A model generated the notes under the pieces. The model was not told where the DNA came from. It ran no database searches and saw only the letters and a program-made list of their open reading frames with translations. A stretch of 39,977 nucleotides of DNA from Myxococcota bacterium (GTDB taxonomy: Bacteria > Myxococcota_A > Polyangia > Fen-1088): NCBI GenBank assembly GCA_025934105.1, contig JAICYS010000019.1, forward strand, positions 1 through 39,977. Direction: 5' to 3'. Both the position numbers and the translations under genes were made by a program. Numbering within the stretch: the first letter of the stretch is position 1; each line of letters opens with the position of its first letter. Shown here in pieces: positions 22,645-31,543 of this stretch.

Positions 22645-24309
22645 TCACGGCTTCTTGCGCGGGCGCTTGCGCCGCGGGTCCGCGCCGCTGACCGGGTCGA
22701 GGTCGTCGAAGCTCTCGATGGCCTCGCGCTTGTAGAGGTCGGCCTCGCGGGCAAAGAAGTCGGCTTCGATGGCGTCGAACGCGTCGCCGCTGGCCTGCGG
22801 GACGGGCGTCGTCGTCCGGCGCAGGCGCGGCGAAGGGTCCGCCTTGGGCGCATCCTCCAGCGGGACCTGCCGCCCGCTTCCCGAGCGCCGGCCGATCGGA
22901 ACCGGCGCCTCCAGCGACGCTTGGCGCCCGCTGCCGCTCCGCGCCCGCACGGGGGCGGGCGGTTCGGCGGTCTCGGCCGGCGGTACCACCGGCGGCGGCG
23001 GCTCCGCGACCGGCTCCAGCGCCACCTGCACCGACGGCGCGACGGCCAGCAGGCTGGCGGCGGCCGGGGTCGGCCGGCGCGCGGCCACCGGAATCTCGCC
23101 CGAGGTCACCCGGTTGGGGCCGGTGGCCGACTTCCGGGCGACGAGCGGAATGGGGGCCGGGATCGGCGCCGGCGCCGGGCCAAGCGGCCGCAGCCGCCGG
23201 CTGGTGCTGCGGCGGTCGCCGACGATCCCGCGCTGGTCGGGAACCATGGCCCACTGCTCGAGCATCGACTTCGGGGCGCCGTTCGGACCGGCGTGCAGCG
23301 GGCGGAAGGGGCCGGTGGCCGGCCGCTCGCGCGGGCCGTCGGGGCGATTCACCAGCGCGTTCGACTCGCGCAGCCGGCGGATCATGCGGACCGTGTCGAA
23401 GATGCGGAACGGACTCTCCTCGATGACGTCGGACAGCCCGCGGCGCCCGTCGAACAGCCGCAGCAGCGGCGTCAACTGACTGGGCTGAAGACCTTTCACC
23501 TCGGGGGCCGGCCCGGCCACCGGCACGTAGATCGTGCGCGGCGGCCCCAGATCCTTGGCGGCGTGCGCGAAGTCGCGCAGGAAGCGCTCGCACTCGTCCA
23601 GCAGCTCTTGCGACGAGAGATGAAGCTGGCTGCGCTTCGGAACCGGCCGGCGCAGCAGGGAGACGGCCGCCTCCTCCCAGAGCAGCAGGTGGTGGAGCGC
23701 CGGCAGGCCCTGCATGGCCCCCACGCTGACCGCCACCAGAGTCCCCTCGTGAATGCGCATCTCGGCGCGCCGGTTGCCGCGCGCCAGCTGGAGCACCCCC
23801 GACCGCCCGCAGGCCGCCATGGCCCGCAAGAGGTAAAACAGGCCGTAGTGCTCGGAGAGGCGCATCTGGATCTCGCCGTCCCCGTCGGGGGCCGCCGCGG
23901 GCGCGCCGTGCTTGTCCGGGCTCTTCTGGCTGTTCCTTCGAGCCGCCTCGCTGGCGTGCACGCTGAGGCGGCCGACGCTGATGGCGTCCCGCAAGAAGAT
24001 GGGCAGCGTCAGGAAATCGGTCGCGCCGGCGGTCACCGCCTGGTCGCGCAGCCCGGACGGGCCCAGGGCCAGCACCGGCAGGCTGCCGGCGATCTCACGC
24101 AGCCCGGCGATCGCCTCCAGCGACGGCGTTTCGGGATTCCGGAGCGCCACGATGGCCAGGCCGGGGTTGGCGCTCCGGGCCAGCAGCTCGGCGCGGCGCG
24201 GGTCGCCCGTTCCGGTGACCGTGCATCCTTCGCGCTCGAACCCGAAGGTCAGGGTCTCCAGACCTCGGGGGTCCGGGTCGACGACGAGGAGGTTGGGCGG
24301 CTGCATCAT
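22645..24309 (-). CDS. Pseudo-receiver plus DUF4388 (PatA-like) regulatory protein
   Basis: Residues 1-125 have a response-regulator receiver fold: LLVVDPDPRG supplies one acidic pocket residue, but the phosphoacceptor position reads IVALRNPE (Ala55 where Asp is expected) and the conserved lysine region reads DFLTLPI (Leu for Lys). It therefore should not be phosphorylated in the usual way. Residues about 150-300 form a DUF4388/PatA N-terminal-like domain (YGLFYLLRAMAACGRSGVLQ, MRIHEGTLVAVSVG). A further region resembles a second DUF4388-associated helical part (LFDGRRGLSDVIEESPF). The last 200 residues are Pro/Ala/Arg-rich, low-complexity and end in a basic tail RRKRPRKKP. Start is ATG 24309 or 24306. 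Target unknown. Confidence 0.82.
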   Translation of the reverse strand: MMQPPNLLVVDPDPRGLETLTFGFEREGCTVTGTGDPRRAELLARSANPGLAIVALRNPETPSLEAIAGLREIAGSLPVLALGPSGLRDQAVTAGATDFLTLPIFLRDAISVGRLSVHASEAARRNSQKSPDKHGAPAAAPDGDGEIQMRLSEHYGLFYLLRAMAACGRSGVLQLARGNRRAEMRIHEGTLVAVSVGAMQGLPALHHLLLWEEAAVSLLRRPVPKRSQLHLSSQELLDECERFLRDFAHAAKDLGPPRTIYVPVAGPAPEVKGLQPSQLTPLLRLFDGRRGLSDVIEESPFRIFDTVRMIRRLRESNALVNRPDGPRERPATGPFRPLHAGPNGAPKSMLEQWAMVPDQRGIVGDRRSTSRRLRPLGPAPAPIPAPIPLVARKSATGPNRVTSGEIPVAARRPTPAAASLLAVAPSVQVALEPVAEPPPPVVPPAETAEPPAPVRARSGSGRQASLEAPVPIGRRSGSGRQVPLEDAPKADPSPRLRRTTTPVPQASGDAFDAIEADFFAREADLYKREAIESFDDLDPVSGADPRRKRPRKKP

Positions 24310-24483
24310 GGAAAGGGAGGGGAACGGTGCCCTCCAGTATACGGCGGGAGGTCACAAGGCTAGAACAACAGGGGCCGGAAACGAGAGCTCGGTTTGGAAG
24401 AGAATGAAAGTCAGTGCTTGCGTAGGTTCTGACCCATCAGCAATTTACCCGGTGCGGCCCCCCCCCGGCCAGTAAAAGGTCAT

Positions 24484-24512
24484 TTGACGGTTCGGGGCCA
24501 CCTGGCTAGCCT
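24484..24512 (+). promoter_or_regulatory. Candidate promoter of the glutamate-cysteine ligase gene
   Basis: TTGACG (24484-24489) and TAGCCT (24507-24512) are separated by 17 bases. The -35 is good, the -10 only fair. The element lies about 60 bases before the ATG at 24573, in a 263-base intergenic region that also contains a run of nine C. Confidence 0.42.
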
Positions 24513-24572
24513 TCGGCAACTTCGATTCGCGCCGCTTCGCATCGTCTGGCGAACAGATCGCGGCGACCCTTC

Positions 24573-25937
24573 ATGTCGAGCCCCACAATTCGTCCCCCCG
24601 GCCGCGAGGCCGTCCTTCCCCTGACCCCTGCCCAACTGGTGGAGTACTTCCAGTCGGGTGCCAAAGAGCGGCCGCGGTTCCGGATCGGCATCGAGCAGGA
24701 GAAGATCGCGGTCCGCGACGACGGCAGCCCGGTCCCCTACGACGGCGAGCGTGGCCTCTCGGCGGTGCTCGAGCGATTCGCGCAGCGCGGGTTCAGCGCC
24801 AGCCGTGAGGATGGTCACATCATCGCGCTGGCGCGCGACGGCGATCGGATCACGATGGAGCCGGGCGGCCAACTGGAGCTCTCCGGGGGCGCGCTGCCCA
24901 CCGCGGCGGAGTGCGCCGTCGCGCTCGACGCCCACGTCCACGAGGTCGCCGACCTCGCGCGCCCGCTGGGCATTCGGTTCATCGGGGTGGGCGCCCGTCC
25001 GTTCGGCAAGCTGGACGACGTGACCTGGTTGCCCAAGCGCCGGTACGTCGTCATGCGCGAGTATTTCCCGCGGCACGGACGCGACAGCCGCCTGGCCCAC
25101 TCGATGATGAAGATGACGGCCACGGTCCAGGCCAACTTCGACTACTCGAGCGAGGCCGACGCGCTCGACAAGATCCGGACCGCCTACGGCGTCACGTCCA
25201 TCATCACGGCCCTTTACGCCGCCTCGCCGATCCTGGAGGGGCGGCCGACCGGATATCAGAGCACGCGGGCCGCCATCTGGCTCGAGACCGACGCCGACCG
25301 CTGCGGGCTGCTGCCGTTCGTGTTCGAGCCGGGGTTCACCTTCCGCGACTACGTCGAGTGGGCGCTGGACGTCCCGATGTTTTTCGTCGTGCGCGACGGC
25401 GTCTATCGGCCGGCCCACGCGCTGCCGTTCCGGCGGTTCATCGCCGAGGGGTGGCAGGGGCTCACCCCGACCATCGACGACTGGGAGGTTCACCTCTCGA
25501 CGCTGTTCCCCGAGGTGCGCCTCAAGCGCTACGTCGAGGTGCGCGGCGCCGACGCCGGGCCGATGCCGATGGCGCGCGGGCTGGGCGCGCTCTGGCGCGG
25601 CATCCTCGAGGACCCGTCCGCGCGGGCGGCGGCCTGGGCGCTGGTCGACAAGCACCCGTTCGCCGAGCGCGAGGCGTTGCGGCGTGACGTCGCGCGGGCG
25701 GGCCTGGCGGCGCGCTTCGGCGCCCGCAGCGTGCGCGACCTGGCCGTCGAGCTGTGCCGGATCGCCGACGGCGGCCTGTCCCGCCTGGCGGACGGCGCCG
25801 GCGATCGCCCTTTGCTGGAGCCGCTGCGCGCCCGCGCCGAGGACGGCCGGTCGCCCGCCGACGACCTGCTGGCCGACTTCACCGCCGCCGGCGGCGACCC
25901 GCGGGCGCTGGTCGACCGCTGGGAGCTGCGGCCGTAG
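24573..25937 (+). CDS. gshA: Glutamate-cysteine ligase (plant/alphaproteobacterial GCS2 type)
   Basis: The enzyme joins glutamate and cysteine in the first step of glutathione synthesis. The 454-residue protein begins after the linker LTPAQLVEYFQSGAKERPRF with RIGIEQEKIAV, the acidic metal/ATP site of the family. Further signatures are ITMEPGGQLELSGGALPT, MMKMTATVQANFDYSSEADA, YAASPILEGRPTGYQSTRAA and RYVEVRGADAGPM. This is the plant/Rhizobium-type enzyme rather than the E. coli form; EgtA-like use in ergothioneine synthesis is the main alternative. gshB is not nearby. It converges on the TPR lipoprotein gene. Confidence 0.9.
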   Translation: MSSPTIRPPGREAVLPLTPAQLVEYFQSGAKERPRFRIGIEQEKIAVRDDGSPVPYDGERGLSAVLERFAQRGFSASREDGHIIALARDGDRITMEPGGQLELSGGALPTAAECAVALDAHVHEVADLARPLGIRFIGVGARPFGKLDDVTWLPKRRYVVMREYFPRHGRDSRLAHSMMKMTATVQANFDYSSEADALDKIRTAYGVTSIITALYAASPILEGRPTGYQSTRAAIWLETDADRCGLLPFVFEPGFTFRDYVEWALDVPMFFVVRDGVYRPAHALPFRRFIAEGWQGLTPTIDDWEVHLSTLFPEVRLKRYVEVRGADAGPMPMARGLGALWRGILEDPSARAAAWALVDKHPFAEREALRRDVARAGLAARFGARSVRDLAVELCRIADGGLSRLADGAGDRPLLEPLRARAEDGRSPADDLLADFTAAGGDPRALVDRWELRP

Positions 25938-25958
25938 CCGGCCGCGGCGTCCGCCGGA

Positions 25959-28346
25959 TCAGATCGATTCGGACGCGGGCGTCGGCGCGGTGTTGGGCGG
26001 ACCCGACGGGGCGCCGGTGCGGAGGTAGCGGGAGGCCATCTCGAACTCGAAGAACGAGAACATCTTGGTCTCGACCACCTTCTGCCAGAGCTGGTGCGCG
26101 TCGTCGGCCTTGCCGTCGTCCAGGCGGCGCATCGATTCGTAGAAATAGGCCTCCGCGCGCTTGCCGGGCGTGTTGGCCGCCGCCAGCAGCTGATCGTACG
26201 ACACCAGCCCCACGCCGTAACGGCCCAGCATGCGCGACCAGGCCGCTCCCCGATGCGGGCGCAGCTCCCCGTGCCGCTGGTCCAGCGAGCGCAGGTAGCT
26301 CTCGGCCTTCGCGTCCGGCGCGTGGTTCGTGCGCCGGGTGAGATCCAGCACCCACAGCGACGTGTAGATCTTCACGTACTCGGAGACCGATCGCCCGGGC
26401 CGGGCCAGCCCGCGGTGATAGATGCCGAGCGCGGCGTCCGTTTCGCCGGCCTGCACCAGGAAGGCGACCACGTCGATGTACGTCTGGTCGCGGTCGTCGT
26501 CCTCCTCGATGGCGTCGTCGAACCGCTGCAGGGCTTCGTTGCGCCGGCCAAGCAGGTACAGCAGCTTGCCGACCTCCACGGTGGCCTCGGCGGCGTCGGT
26601 CACGTCCTTGCGCCGCAGGTGCTCGATCATCAGCCGTTCCCAGCCGATGAGCGCCCCCCGCCAGGCCGTCGACGCGCCGTCGCGGTCGCCGGCGGCGTCG
26701 AAGGCGTCGCCCAGCAGCCGGTCGAGGCGGGCGCGCCCTTCGACGGAGCCGATGGTGTCTTGCCCGGTCCCCTTGCGGCGCAGGGCATCGATCCCCTCTT
26801 TCACGATGCGCGCGGCCCGCGCCGGATCGCCGCGCTTGAGCGCCAGGTTGGCCAGCTCGACGGTCACCTCGGCGGTCGGCTCGCCCTCGTCGCGGGCGCG
26901 CAGGAACAGCGGCTCGGCGCGATCGATGAGGCCAGCGTTGACGTAGCTGCGCGCCACCTCGAAGTCGATGTCGGCGTCGCGAACCTTCATCTCGGTGGTC
27001 GAGAAGCGGCGCCGCGTCTCGGCCGACCGGCGCTTGAGGTCGTCGGCCTCGGCGTAGGCGGGGCTGTCGCGTTCCGGATCCAGCCGCAGCCGCAGGCGGA
27101 CGAAGTAGAGCTCGATCAGCTCGGCGGAGATCCGGCCCTGCAGCTCGCGGGCGGCCGGGTTGGATTCCAGCACGGCTTCCGCCTCCTCGAGGCGGCGGAT
27201 GGCCAGGAAGTACGAGGACAGCAGGCGGGCCACGTGCCCCGACAGGACCAGCAGCTCGGGATCGCTCGGGTGCGCGGCCAGGCCGGCCTCCAGCACCCGG
27301 TATGCGACCACGGGATCCGGGCTGTCGCTGGCCGTGCCGCCCAGGAAGTCGACCCGCGGCAGGAAGCGCCGGGCCAGCGCCAGGTCGTCGGCGGCGGACG
27401 CGCCGGGCTTGGCCGCCGCGGTCAACAGGCCCCGCAGCTCGGGATCGTCGCCGTCGCTGCCGGCCATCGCGGCGGTGCGGGCGGCCGCGTCCTGGATGCG
27501 GCCGGCGCGCAGGTAGATGGCCGCCATGCTGGTGACGGCCCGCTGGATCTCCTCGCCGTGGGACAGCAACAGCTCGCCGAGCGCCCGCCGGGCCGAGTCG
27601 TTGCGCGGCGGCTGGCGCATCGCCGAGGACAGCCGCTTCTGGCGCTTCACGTAAAGAGCGTCCAGCCGCTTCACCACCGCGGGGGCCGGCCAGTCGCCGA
27701 GCGCGCTCTCCAGCACGTCGGCGGAGCCGCCGGCGTGGCGGGGACCGTTCTCCTCGTCGAACTCGCCCTCCGCGTCGGCCCACTGGGTCACCTCGTCCAG
27801 CCGCTCGGACCAGTCGGGCTGGTTCGGCTCGATGGTGGTCAGCGCCGCCAGGGCCAGGGCGGCTTGCTGGTCACCGCCGCGCGGGGAGAACAGGGCCAGC
27901 ACCATCTCCGCCACCGGCCGCAGCATGGCGATCTCCGACGGCGAGAGGCGCGGCGGCGAGGCCCACAGCTCCGACGGATCGAACAGCCCCAGCGCGTCGC
28001 GGAACGACGCGAACACGGTGTCGTAGATGTCGTCGCTCTCGAGCTCGCGCGTTTCGCGGCGGATCTCGTCGACCTTCAGCGCCAGCACCGGATCCAGCAG
28101 GTAGTGGAGCAGCTTCGCCCGCAGCGCGACCCGCTCGGGTGCCGCCGCGGGCAGGGCTTGATAGACCAGCCGGGCCTCGAGGAAATCGTCTTCGTATTTG
28201 ACGGCGCCAATGCGGGTCGCTTCGCCCGTGATGGCCTGGGCCGGACCGGCCGGCGCTGGAACGCCTCCCCGGTGCGCGCACCCGGCGCCAAACAGGGAGA
28301 CGGCGACCAGGACCGCGGCGCCCAGCCGAGCTCCAAGAACGCGCAT
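25959..28346 (-). CDS. Large TPR-like lipoprotein
   Basis: The start at 28346 gives a lipoprotein signal ending VSLFGAGC (Cys23); a frame extending further upstream has no such logic. The mature 770 residues are almost entirely helical, with repeated TPR-like pairs, for example YRVLEAGLAAHPSDPELLVL, GRRNEALQRFDDAIEEDDD and GETDAALGIYHRGLARPG. Many segments show the small-residue/aromatic spacing of tetratricopeptide repeats, which bind peptides or assemble complexes. No catalytic motif is visible. A periplasmic or outer-membrane-attached scaffold is likely; function is not assigned. It is divergent from the glycerophosphodiesterase at 28376, with 29 bases between starts. Confidence 0.82.
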   Translation of the reverse strand: MRVLGARLGAAVLVAVSLFGAGCAHRGGVPAPAGPAQAITGEATRIGAVKYEDDFLEARLVYQALPAAAPERVALRAKLLHYLLDPVLALKVDEIRRETRELESDDIYDTVFASFRDALGLFDPSELWASPPRLSPSEIAMLRPVAEMVLALFSPRGGDQQAALALAALTTIEPNQPDWSERLDEVTQWADAEGEFDEENGPRHAGGSADVLESALGDWPAPAVVKRLDALYVKRQKRLSSAMRQPPRNDSARRALGELLLSHGEEIQRAVTSMAAIYLRAGRIQDAAARTAAMAGSDGDDPELRGLLTAAAKPGASAADDLALARRFLPRVDFLGGTASDSPDPVVAYRVLEAGLAAHPSDPELLVLSGHVARLLSSYFLAIRRLEEAEAVLESNPAARELQGRISAELIELYFVRLRLRLDPERDSPAYAEADDLKRRSAETRRRFSTTEMKVRDADIDFEVARSYVNAGLIDRAEPLFLRARDEGEPTAEVTVELANLALKRGDPARAARIVKEGIDALRRKGTGQDTIGSVEGRARLDRLLGDAFDAAGDRDGASTAWRGALIGWERLMIEHLRRKDVTDAAEATVEVGKLLYLLGRRNEALQRFDDAIEEDDDRDQTYIDVVAFLVQAGETDAALGIYHRGLARPGRSVSEYVKIYTSLWVLDLTRRTNHAPDAKAESYLRSLDQRHGELRPHRGAAWSRMLGRYGVGLVSYDQLLAAANTPGKRAEAYFYESMRRLDDGKADDAHQLWQKVVETKMFSFFEFEMASRYLRTGAPSGPPNTAPTPASESI

Positions 28347-28375
28347 TGGCCTTAGTGTAATCCCAAACATGCCCC

Positions 28376-29158
28376 GTGTTGGGGTTCGGTCGGGGGTGGT
28401 ACGCTTTTCGTGTGTGGCAGTCACGCCGTCCCGGGGACCTGCCCCTCGTCCTCGGGCACCGGGGGGCCAGCGCCCGGGCCACCGAAAACACGCTGCCGGC
28501 CTTTCGCGAGGCGCGGGCGGCCGGGGCGGACGGGGTCGAGCTGGACGTCATGCTGTGCGCCAGCGGCGAGGTGGTGGTCTTCCACGACGACGATCTGAGG
28601 CGGCTGGCAGGCCGTCCGGAGCGGATCGCCGCCATGCCCTACCGGACGCTGCGCGAGCTGCCGCTCGACGGCGGCGGGCGGATCCCCCTGCTCGAGGAGG
28701 TGTTCGACGCCTGTGGGCCGGACCTGCTGGTGAACGTCGAGTTGAAGGTGAACGAGATCGATCCGCGGGGGACCTCGGCGCTGGTCGAGGCGGTCGCGGC
28801 GGTGGTGCGGCGGCTCGGCGTGGGTCCGCGCGTGCTCGTCTCGTCGTTCAATCCCTGGGCGGTCTGGGTCTGGACGCGGCACGTCCGGGAGGTGCGCGCC
28901 GGCCTGCTGTTCGAGCGGGCCTCGCTGTTGCCGCTGCGGCGGGCCTGGCTGGCGCCGGTGATTTCGCCGTTCGCGCTGCACCCCGAGTTCGTCCTGTGCG
29001 ACCCGGCGCGGGTGGCCGCCTGGAAGCGCCGGGGCTACCTGGTCAGCGTCTGGACCGTCGACGACCCGGCGGCGCTGGCGGCCTGCCGGCGCATGGGAGT
29101 CGACGCCGTCATCACGAACGATCCGGCTCGGTCGCGGGCGGCTCTGAGCGCCGCTTGA
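28376..29158 (+). CDS. Glycerophosphodiester phosphodiesterase (GDPD family)
   Basis: GDPD enzymes hydrolyse deacylated phospholipids to an alcohol and glycerol 3-phosphate. The 260-residue protein has VLGHRGASARATENTLPAF with the catalytic His-Arg and Glu, then DGVELDVMLCASGEVVVFHD, the metal-binding Glu/Asp and second catalytic His. The barrel continues with LVNVELKV, VSSFNPWA and VSVWTVDDPAAL and ends VDAVITNDPARSR. No signal peptide is seen, so it is probably cytoplasmic. The start is uncertain: GTG 28376 is used, while GTG 28412 has a GGGGGTGG about ten bases upstream. Its 3' end overlaps the convergent thioesterase gene by 47 bases. Confidence 0.9.
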   Translation: MLGFGRGWYAFRVWQSRRPGDLPLVLGHRGASARATENTLPAFREARAAGADGVELDVMLCASGEVVVFHDDDLRRLAGRPERIAAMPYRTLRELPLDGGGRIPLLEEVFDACGPDLLVNVELKVNEIDPRGTSALVEAVAAVVRRLGVGPRVLVSSFNPWAVWVWTRHVREVRAGLLFERASLLPLRRAWLAPVISPFALHPEFVLCDPARVAAWKRRGYLVSVWTVDDPAALAACRRMGVDAVITNDPARSRAALSAA

Positions 29159-29522
29159 GCAGCGCGTGGGTGGCGGTGGCGATGGCCAGCACGGCGCCCC
29201 GATCGTCGGTGGCCGTCGCCTCGACGACGGCCAGCCGCTTGCCGCAGCGGCGCACCTCGGCGCGGGCCGTGACCGTGCCGGCGGTGATTGGCTCCAGGAA
29301 ATTGACGCTCATCTGGGCGGCGGCGTTGAACATGCCGTCGGGCGCCACCAGCGCCGCCACCGCGTGGCCCATGGCCGTGTCCATGAGCGCCATGACCACC
29401 CCGCCGTGCAGCACCCCGTTGGGGTTGAAGTGCTCGCGCTGGACCTTGTACTCCCAGGTGGCGTTGCCGGGGGAAGCGCCGCGCGGGATGAACCCCAGCG
29501 GTCCGATCGGGGTGCCGCTCAT
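29112..29522 (-). CDS. PaaI-type hotdog-fold thioesterase
   Basis: The 136-residue protein has the hotdog thioesterase signature NPNGVLHGGVVMALMDTAMG, with the HGG turn and the Asp on the central helix, then AAAQMSVNFLEPITAGTVTA and the strand RLAVVEATATDDRGAVLAIA. Family members hydrolyse acyl-CoA thioesters, often of aromatic or medium-chain acids; the substrate cannot be read. The ATG overlaps the NUDIX stop (ATGA, 29519-29522). The 3' end overlaps the GDPD gene on the other strand by 47 bases. It is the last gene of the five-gene unit that starts at 34505. Confidence 0.88.
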   Translation of the reverse strand: MSGTPIGPLGFIPRGASPGNATWEYKVQREHFNPNGVLHGGVVMALMDTAMGHAVAALVAPDGMFNAAAQMSVNFLEPITAGTVTARAEVRRCGKRLAVVEATATDDRGAVLAIATATHALLKRRSEPPATEPDRS

Positions 29523-30127
29523 CGCGGCACCTCCACGCCCGCCAGGAACAGGCCGGCGTAGATCTTCGGGTCGACGGCGCGTCCCTCGGCCTGCTTGCCG
29601 GCCAGGAACCGCCGCAGCTCGCCCAGCGGGACCTCGTGGACGGTGATGTCCTCGCTGTCGTCGCCGCCGCCCGGGCCCACCCGTTCGAGCCGGCGCGCCT
29701 CGAAGAACGACACCACCTCGTCGCTGACGCCCACCGCCACCGGGCCCTCGGCCAGCCGGCGGATCTCGCCGGGCTGAAAGCCGGTCTCCTCGATGAGCTC
29801 GCGGCGGGCGGCGTCCGCCAGCGATTCGTGGGCGTCGACGTCCCCCACCAGGCCGGCCGGCAGCTCGACGACGCGGTTGTGGACGGCGGTGCGGGGCTGT
29901 TCGACCAGCACCAGCTTGCGATCGTCGGTCAGGGCCACGATGACCACGACTCCGGTCACGTGGGGCCGGGTGACGTACTCCCACCCGCCGTCGGAGATGA
30001 GCGCGAGGTATTTCCCCTCGGCAAGCACGCGCGCCGGCGGCGCCGGGCGTTGCCGACCGCCGTCGTCAGGGGAGGTCGAAGGAACCGTGGCGGGGTCCCT
30101 GTCTGATGGTGCCGTCACGAGCGGCAA
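29519..30127 (-). CDS. NUDIX hydrolase, ADP-ribose-pyrophosphatase-like
   Basis: The perfect NUDIX box GDVDAHESLADAARRELIEE is followed by TGF, preceded by VVELPAGLVGD and VVIVALTDDRKLVLVEQPR, the usual arrangement in ADP-ribose and nucleoside-diphosphate-sugar pyrophosphatases. The exact substrate is unknown. TTG 30127 gives the longest form (202 residues); GTG 30118 and GTG 30028 (just before the motif LAEGKYLALISDGGWEYV) are alternatives, and none has a clear Shine-Dalgarno. The gene follows the second M16 gene by 18 bases. Confidence 0.88.
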   Translation of the reverse strand: MPLVTAPSDRDPATVPSTSPDDGGRQRPAPPARVLAEGKYLALISDGGWEYVTRPHVTGVVVIVALTDDRKLVLVEQPRTAVHNRVVELPAGLVGDVDAHESLADAARRELIEETGFQPGEIRRLAEGPVAVGVSDEVVSFFEARRLERVGPGGGDDSEDITVHEVPLGELRRFLAGKQAEGRAVDPKIYAGLFLAGVEVPR

Positions 30128-30145
30128 GGTAGCACGCGGCCCGCG

Positions 30146-31543
30146 TCAATAGCTGTCGTACGGCACCACGTCGATCGCGCTCTCCTGGACCTTGGCGTCG
30201 ATGAGCAGCTTCTTCATGGTGGCGGCCGTCGCCACCATGGTGATGGCCAGATCGCGCGCATGGACATGCCGCTTGATGGCGGCGTTGACCTCGTCCGGCG
30301 TGGTGGCCGCCACCCGCGCCGCGAAGGTCTCGAGGAAGTCGGGCGGCAGCCCGGTGATCTCGTTCGTGACGCGCTCGCCGAGGCGGTGCTCGGGCGCGTC
30401 CAGCTCGGCGGCGTGCGAGCCGGCCAGGAACTTCTGGAAGAAGGCGACCTGTTGCGCGTCGAGGCCTTTCTCCATGAAGTTCACGTAAAGCTTTAACACC
30501 AGCTTCATCATGCCGACGGTCTTGTCGGTGCCGGAGAACACCCAGCCGATGGCGCCGCCCGTGGCGCGCCGCTCTTCCAGCATCAGATAGGCGCCATAGG
30601 CCAGCCCGCGCTTGCGGCGGACTTCGTCCATCAGCGTCGAGCTCATGGCGCGCCCGCCGAAGGCCGACAGGCCGATCGACAGCGGGATGAAGTCGGGGTC
30701 GGCGGCCCGCACCGCCGGGTGGCCGAACATGAGCTGGCTCTGCTGCCGGTCGGGCTTGTCGACCAGCTGGATGCGCCAGCCGGTCAGCGGCACGGGCGCC
30801 CGCATCTCCAGCGGGTTCACGGGCGGCGCGGGCGCGTCGGACAGCCCGCGCATCGCCTTGCCCAGCGCCGCGGCAAGGGCGTCGGTCTGGACGTCGCCCG
30901 AGAACGCGAAGATCAGGTTGTGGCCCACGAAGTGCCGCCGGAAGTGCGCCGCCGCTTCGCCGGCGGTGGCGGCCTCCAGCGCCGGCTTGACGCCGTCCGC
31001 CGGGTGCCCGTACGGGTGGTCGCCGAACAGGTTCCGCATGAAGAAGCGCGCGCACAGCATCCGGTCGTCGTTGCGCTGCTCGTCGATCTGCCCCAGCACC
31101 TCTTCGCGGGTCTTGGTGAACTCGGCCGGCGTGAACGCCGGGCGGATCAGGACGTCCGCGATCAGGGCCAGGAACGCGTCCAGGTTGCGGGCCAGCACCT
31201 CGCCCTCGAAGCGCGTCGAGTCGGGCTCGGTCCGCACGTCGAGGCGCGCGCCCAGCGCGTCCAGCGCTTCGTCCAGCTGCGCGCGGCTGCGGCCGCCGGC
31301 GCCGTGGCGCGCCCACTCGGCCGCCAGGTTGGTGAGCCCTTCGCGGTGCCGAGGGTCCGAGGCCGACCCGGAGCGCGACGCGACGACCACGTGGACGATC
31401 GGCACGCTGCGGTCTTCCTCGACGATCAAGATCGACCCGGCCGGGCCGGGCCGGCGAACCGCGCCCGGACCGGGGGAGGGCGCCGGCGACGCGACCCCGG
31501 CCGTCACCACGGCCGCCGACAGCAGGGCGCCCAGGCCACTCAC
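30146..31543 (-). CDS. M16 peptidase homologue without the zinc site (partner subunit)
   Basis: The 465-residue protein starts with a signal-peptide-like MSGLGALLSAAVVTAGVASP and has the two-domain M16 fold. Where an active M16 has HxxEH, this one reads GLTNLAAEWARHG, so the metal ligands are missing. The C-terminal domain keeps the substrate-binding Arg/Tyr of the family in RRKRGLAYGAYL. This pattern is that of the non-catalytic partner in bacterial M16 heterodimers. The GTG start overlaps the stop of the catalytic homologue (GTGA, 31540-31543), supporting equimolar production. Predicted periplasmic. Confidence 0.88.
   Translation of the reverse strand: MSGLGALLSAAVVTAGVASPAPSPGPGAVRRPGPAGSILIVEEDRSVPIVHVVVASRSGSASDPRHREGLTNLAAEWARHGAGGRSRAQLDEALDALGARLDVRTEPDSTRFEGEVLARNLDAFLALIADVLIRPAFTPAEFTKTREEVLGQIDEQRNDDRMLCARFFMRNLFGDHPYGHPADGVKPALEAATAGEAAAHFRRHFVGHNLIFAFSGDVQTDALAAALGKAMRGLSDAPAPPVNPLEMRAPVPLTGWRIQLVDKPDRQQSQLMFGHPAVRAADPDFIPLSIGLSAFGGRAMSSTLMDEVRRKRGLAYGAYLMLEERRATGGAIGWVFSGTDKTVGMMKLVLKLYVNFMEKGLDAQQVAFFQKFLAGSHAAELDAPEHRLGERVTNEITGLPPDFLETFAARVAATTPDEVNAAIKRHVHARDLAITMVATAATMKKLLIDAKVQESAIDVVPYDSY

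Noticed and set aside
24336-24341. TATACT as -10 box for the pseudo-receiver gene (minus strand)
   Set aside because: Good hexamer but no -35 box at acceptable spacing, so not listed as a promoter.
24310-24572. tRNA, small RNA or riboswitch in the largest intergenic region
   Set aside because: No cloverleaf, T-loop-like GGTTCRA sequence or conserved riboswitch core could be recognised; only a promoter-like element and a C-run are seen.
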